Positions 63,275 through 64,000 of a DNA stretch of 64,000 nucleotides are shown piece by piece. Source of the stretch: G963662655 sp963665015 (GTDB lineage Bacteria > Cloacimonadota > Cloacimonadia > Cloacimonadales > JAIOQZ01); assembly GCA_963665015.2 (NCBI GenBank), contig CAXXSY010000004.1, positions 1,984,001 to 2,048,000 of the forward strand. The letters are read 5' to 3'. The notes below the pieces were generated by a model, which saw only the letters and a list, made by a program, of their open reading frames with translations, was not told the DNA's origin and searched no databases. Position 1 is the stretch's first letter. The number at the start of each line of letters is the position of its first letter. The position numbers were made by a program, and so were the translations under genes.

Positions 63275-64000
63275 CTACTTGATGAAGGAATCGGCGGTGA
63301 TGTTCAGGGTTTCGAGCGTCTTGCGCACCACGTCGTAATCGGAGTCCTGCGCCCGCACGAAGCCGTCGATCTCATACAGGCTGTACATGATCTCGCGCCC
63401 CTTTGGGGTCTCGACGATCTCCAGCAGCGCGTTGACGATCTGCTCTTTCAGGTCTTCCGGAAACTCCGCGCGGAAGGTGACCGTATCGTTCGGAATCCAT
63501 TGCGTGTAGGCGAACGGCATCACCTTCTCCATCACGTCGGGGTAGGTCTGCAAAACGTGCGTCCGCGCGTCCTGCGGCTTTCCGTTCTTGTCTGGAGACC
63601 AGTAGGTGCAACCCACGTCCGCGTTGCCTTCATAGACCGCGAGAATCGACTGCGGGTGCCCGCCCGAGAAGTAGAAATTCGACGGCTCGACGCCCAGCCC
63701 CTTCAGCATCGCGGAGGGATAGATATGACCGGATGTCGAAGCCGCGTCGGTGTAGGCGACGATCTTGCCCTGGACATCCTCGAGCGTCTCGATTCCGCTG
63801 TCGGCGCGCGCCACGAACTGTCCGCGGTATTCCTTCTTGCCGTTACGCATGACGGTCAGACCGACGTGCGCGTTGTATTTCTGGTTCGCCAGCACATAGG
63901 CGAACGTCGCCAGCCAGCCGATATCCGCTTCTTTGGTGTTCATCGTCTCGATAACTGCCGCGTAGCTGGTCGGCACATCGACCTTGAAGAAAAGCCCCGT
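63275..64000 (-). CDS. phnD: Phosphonate/phosphite-type substrate-binding protein (5' end outside window)
   Basis: Partial: the frame is still open at the last base of the window, so the signal peptide and N-terminal lobe are missing. The visible 242 residues show the PhnD fold (VDVPTSYAAVIETM, ADIGWLATFAYVL, DAASTSGHIYPSAML). It binds phosphonate, phosphite or a related oxyanion in the periplasm. The start codon lies beyond 64000. Confidence 0.88.
   Translation of the reverse strand, partial: TGLFFKVDVPTSYAAVIETMNTKEADIGWLATFAYVLANQKYNAHVGLTVMRNGKKEYRGQFVARADSGIETLEDVQGKIVAYTDAASTSGHIYPSAMLKGLGVEPSNFYFSGGHPQSILAVYEGNADVGCTYWSPDKNGKPQDARTHVLQTYPDVMEKVMPFAYTQWIPNDTVTFRAEFPEDLKEQIVNALLEIVETPKGREIMYSLYEIDGFVRAQDSDYDVVRKTLETLNITADSFIK

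Overview
The window (about 64 kb, moderately GC-rich) looks like chromosomal DNA of an anaerobic, Gram-negative bacterium of the FCB superphylum or a related candidate phylum. Four things support this: a secreted protein with a YPNPFNP-type C-terminal sorting domain (36336-37997); a TonB-dependent receptor with an N-terminal carboxypeptidase-regulatory-like domain followed by a lipoprotein (28057-31378); a two-component sensor with a periplasmic beta-propeller and Y_Y_Y domain (21347-24607); and a very large beta-helix protein (45097-51564). Anaerobic metabolism is indicated by a one-chain pyruvate:ferredoxin oxidoreductase, split glycine decarboxylase subunits, a 2-hydroxyacyl-CoA-dehydratase-like protein and a rubrerythrin/ferritin-like protein. 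Several genes have TTGACA-type -35 candidates, which argues mildly against Bacteroidota proper. I cannot fix the phylum; Cloacimonadota-, KSB1- or Delongbacteria-like lineages are the kind I have in mind.

Layout. 1-5.8 kb: nadE, a Cys-rich TPR protein, a ferritin-like protein and gcvPA-gcvPB. 6.4-11.3 kb: a B12 radical SAM protein plus a KASIII-like enzyme, then a methyltransferase plus a PBP4-type peptidase. 11.4-16.3 kb (minus): tldE-tldD, a porin and a 59-residue zinc-ribbon protein. 16.5-21.1 kb: a PHP phosphatase and nifJ. 21.3-27.8 kb (minus): a sensor kinase without an ATPase domain, a putative zinc peptidase, and an IS4-family element flanked by 16-bp direct repeats. 28-31.4 kb: TonB receptor and lipoprotein. 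31.5-36.2 kb: a compact operon with a small DNA-binding-like protein, a BtrH-like acyltransferase, an ABC-2 exporter, an acyl carrier protein and an alpha/beta hydrolase. 36.3-42.3 kb: two secreted enzymes, an Ntn hydrolase and a C10 cysteine peptidase. 42.6-44.9 kb (minus): MsbA-like exporter and NifU-domain protein. 45-51.6 kb: the nine-repeat beta-helix protein. 52-56.2 kb: ornithine carbamoyltransferase, then ABC-F plus an HgdB-like protein. 56.8-64 kb: a chemoreceptor, then a minus-strand phosphorus block (Na/Pi-PhoU transporter, HAD phosphatase, PhnE, PhnC, partial PhnD).

The intergenic regions are unusually structured. They carry a mosaic of short hairpin repeats. At least four stem sequences, each self-complementary, sit between similar flanks (roughly GGNNC before and ATCTCTC after). 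A second class of 32-40 bp mini-palindromes is inserted into the loops of these hairpins. One tandem duplication (1983-2426) has one copy with and one copy without such an insertion. This nested system and the BtrH/ACP/ABC operon are the two most interesting items.

All calls rest on reading the sequence and recognising families; no database search or structure prediction was run. No rRNA, tRNA or CRISPR array was found.
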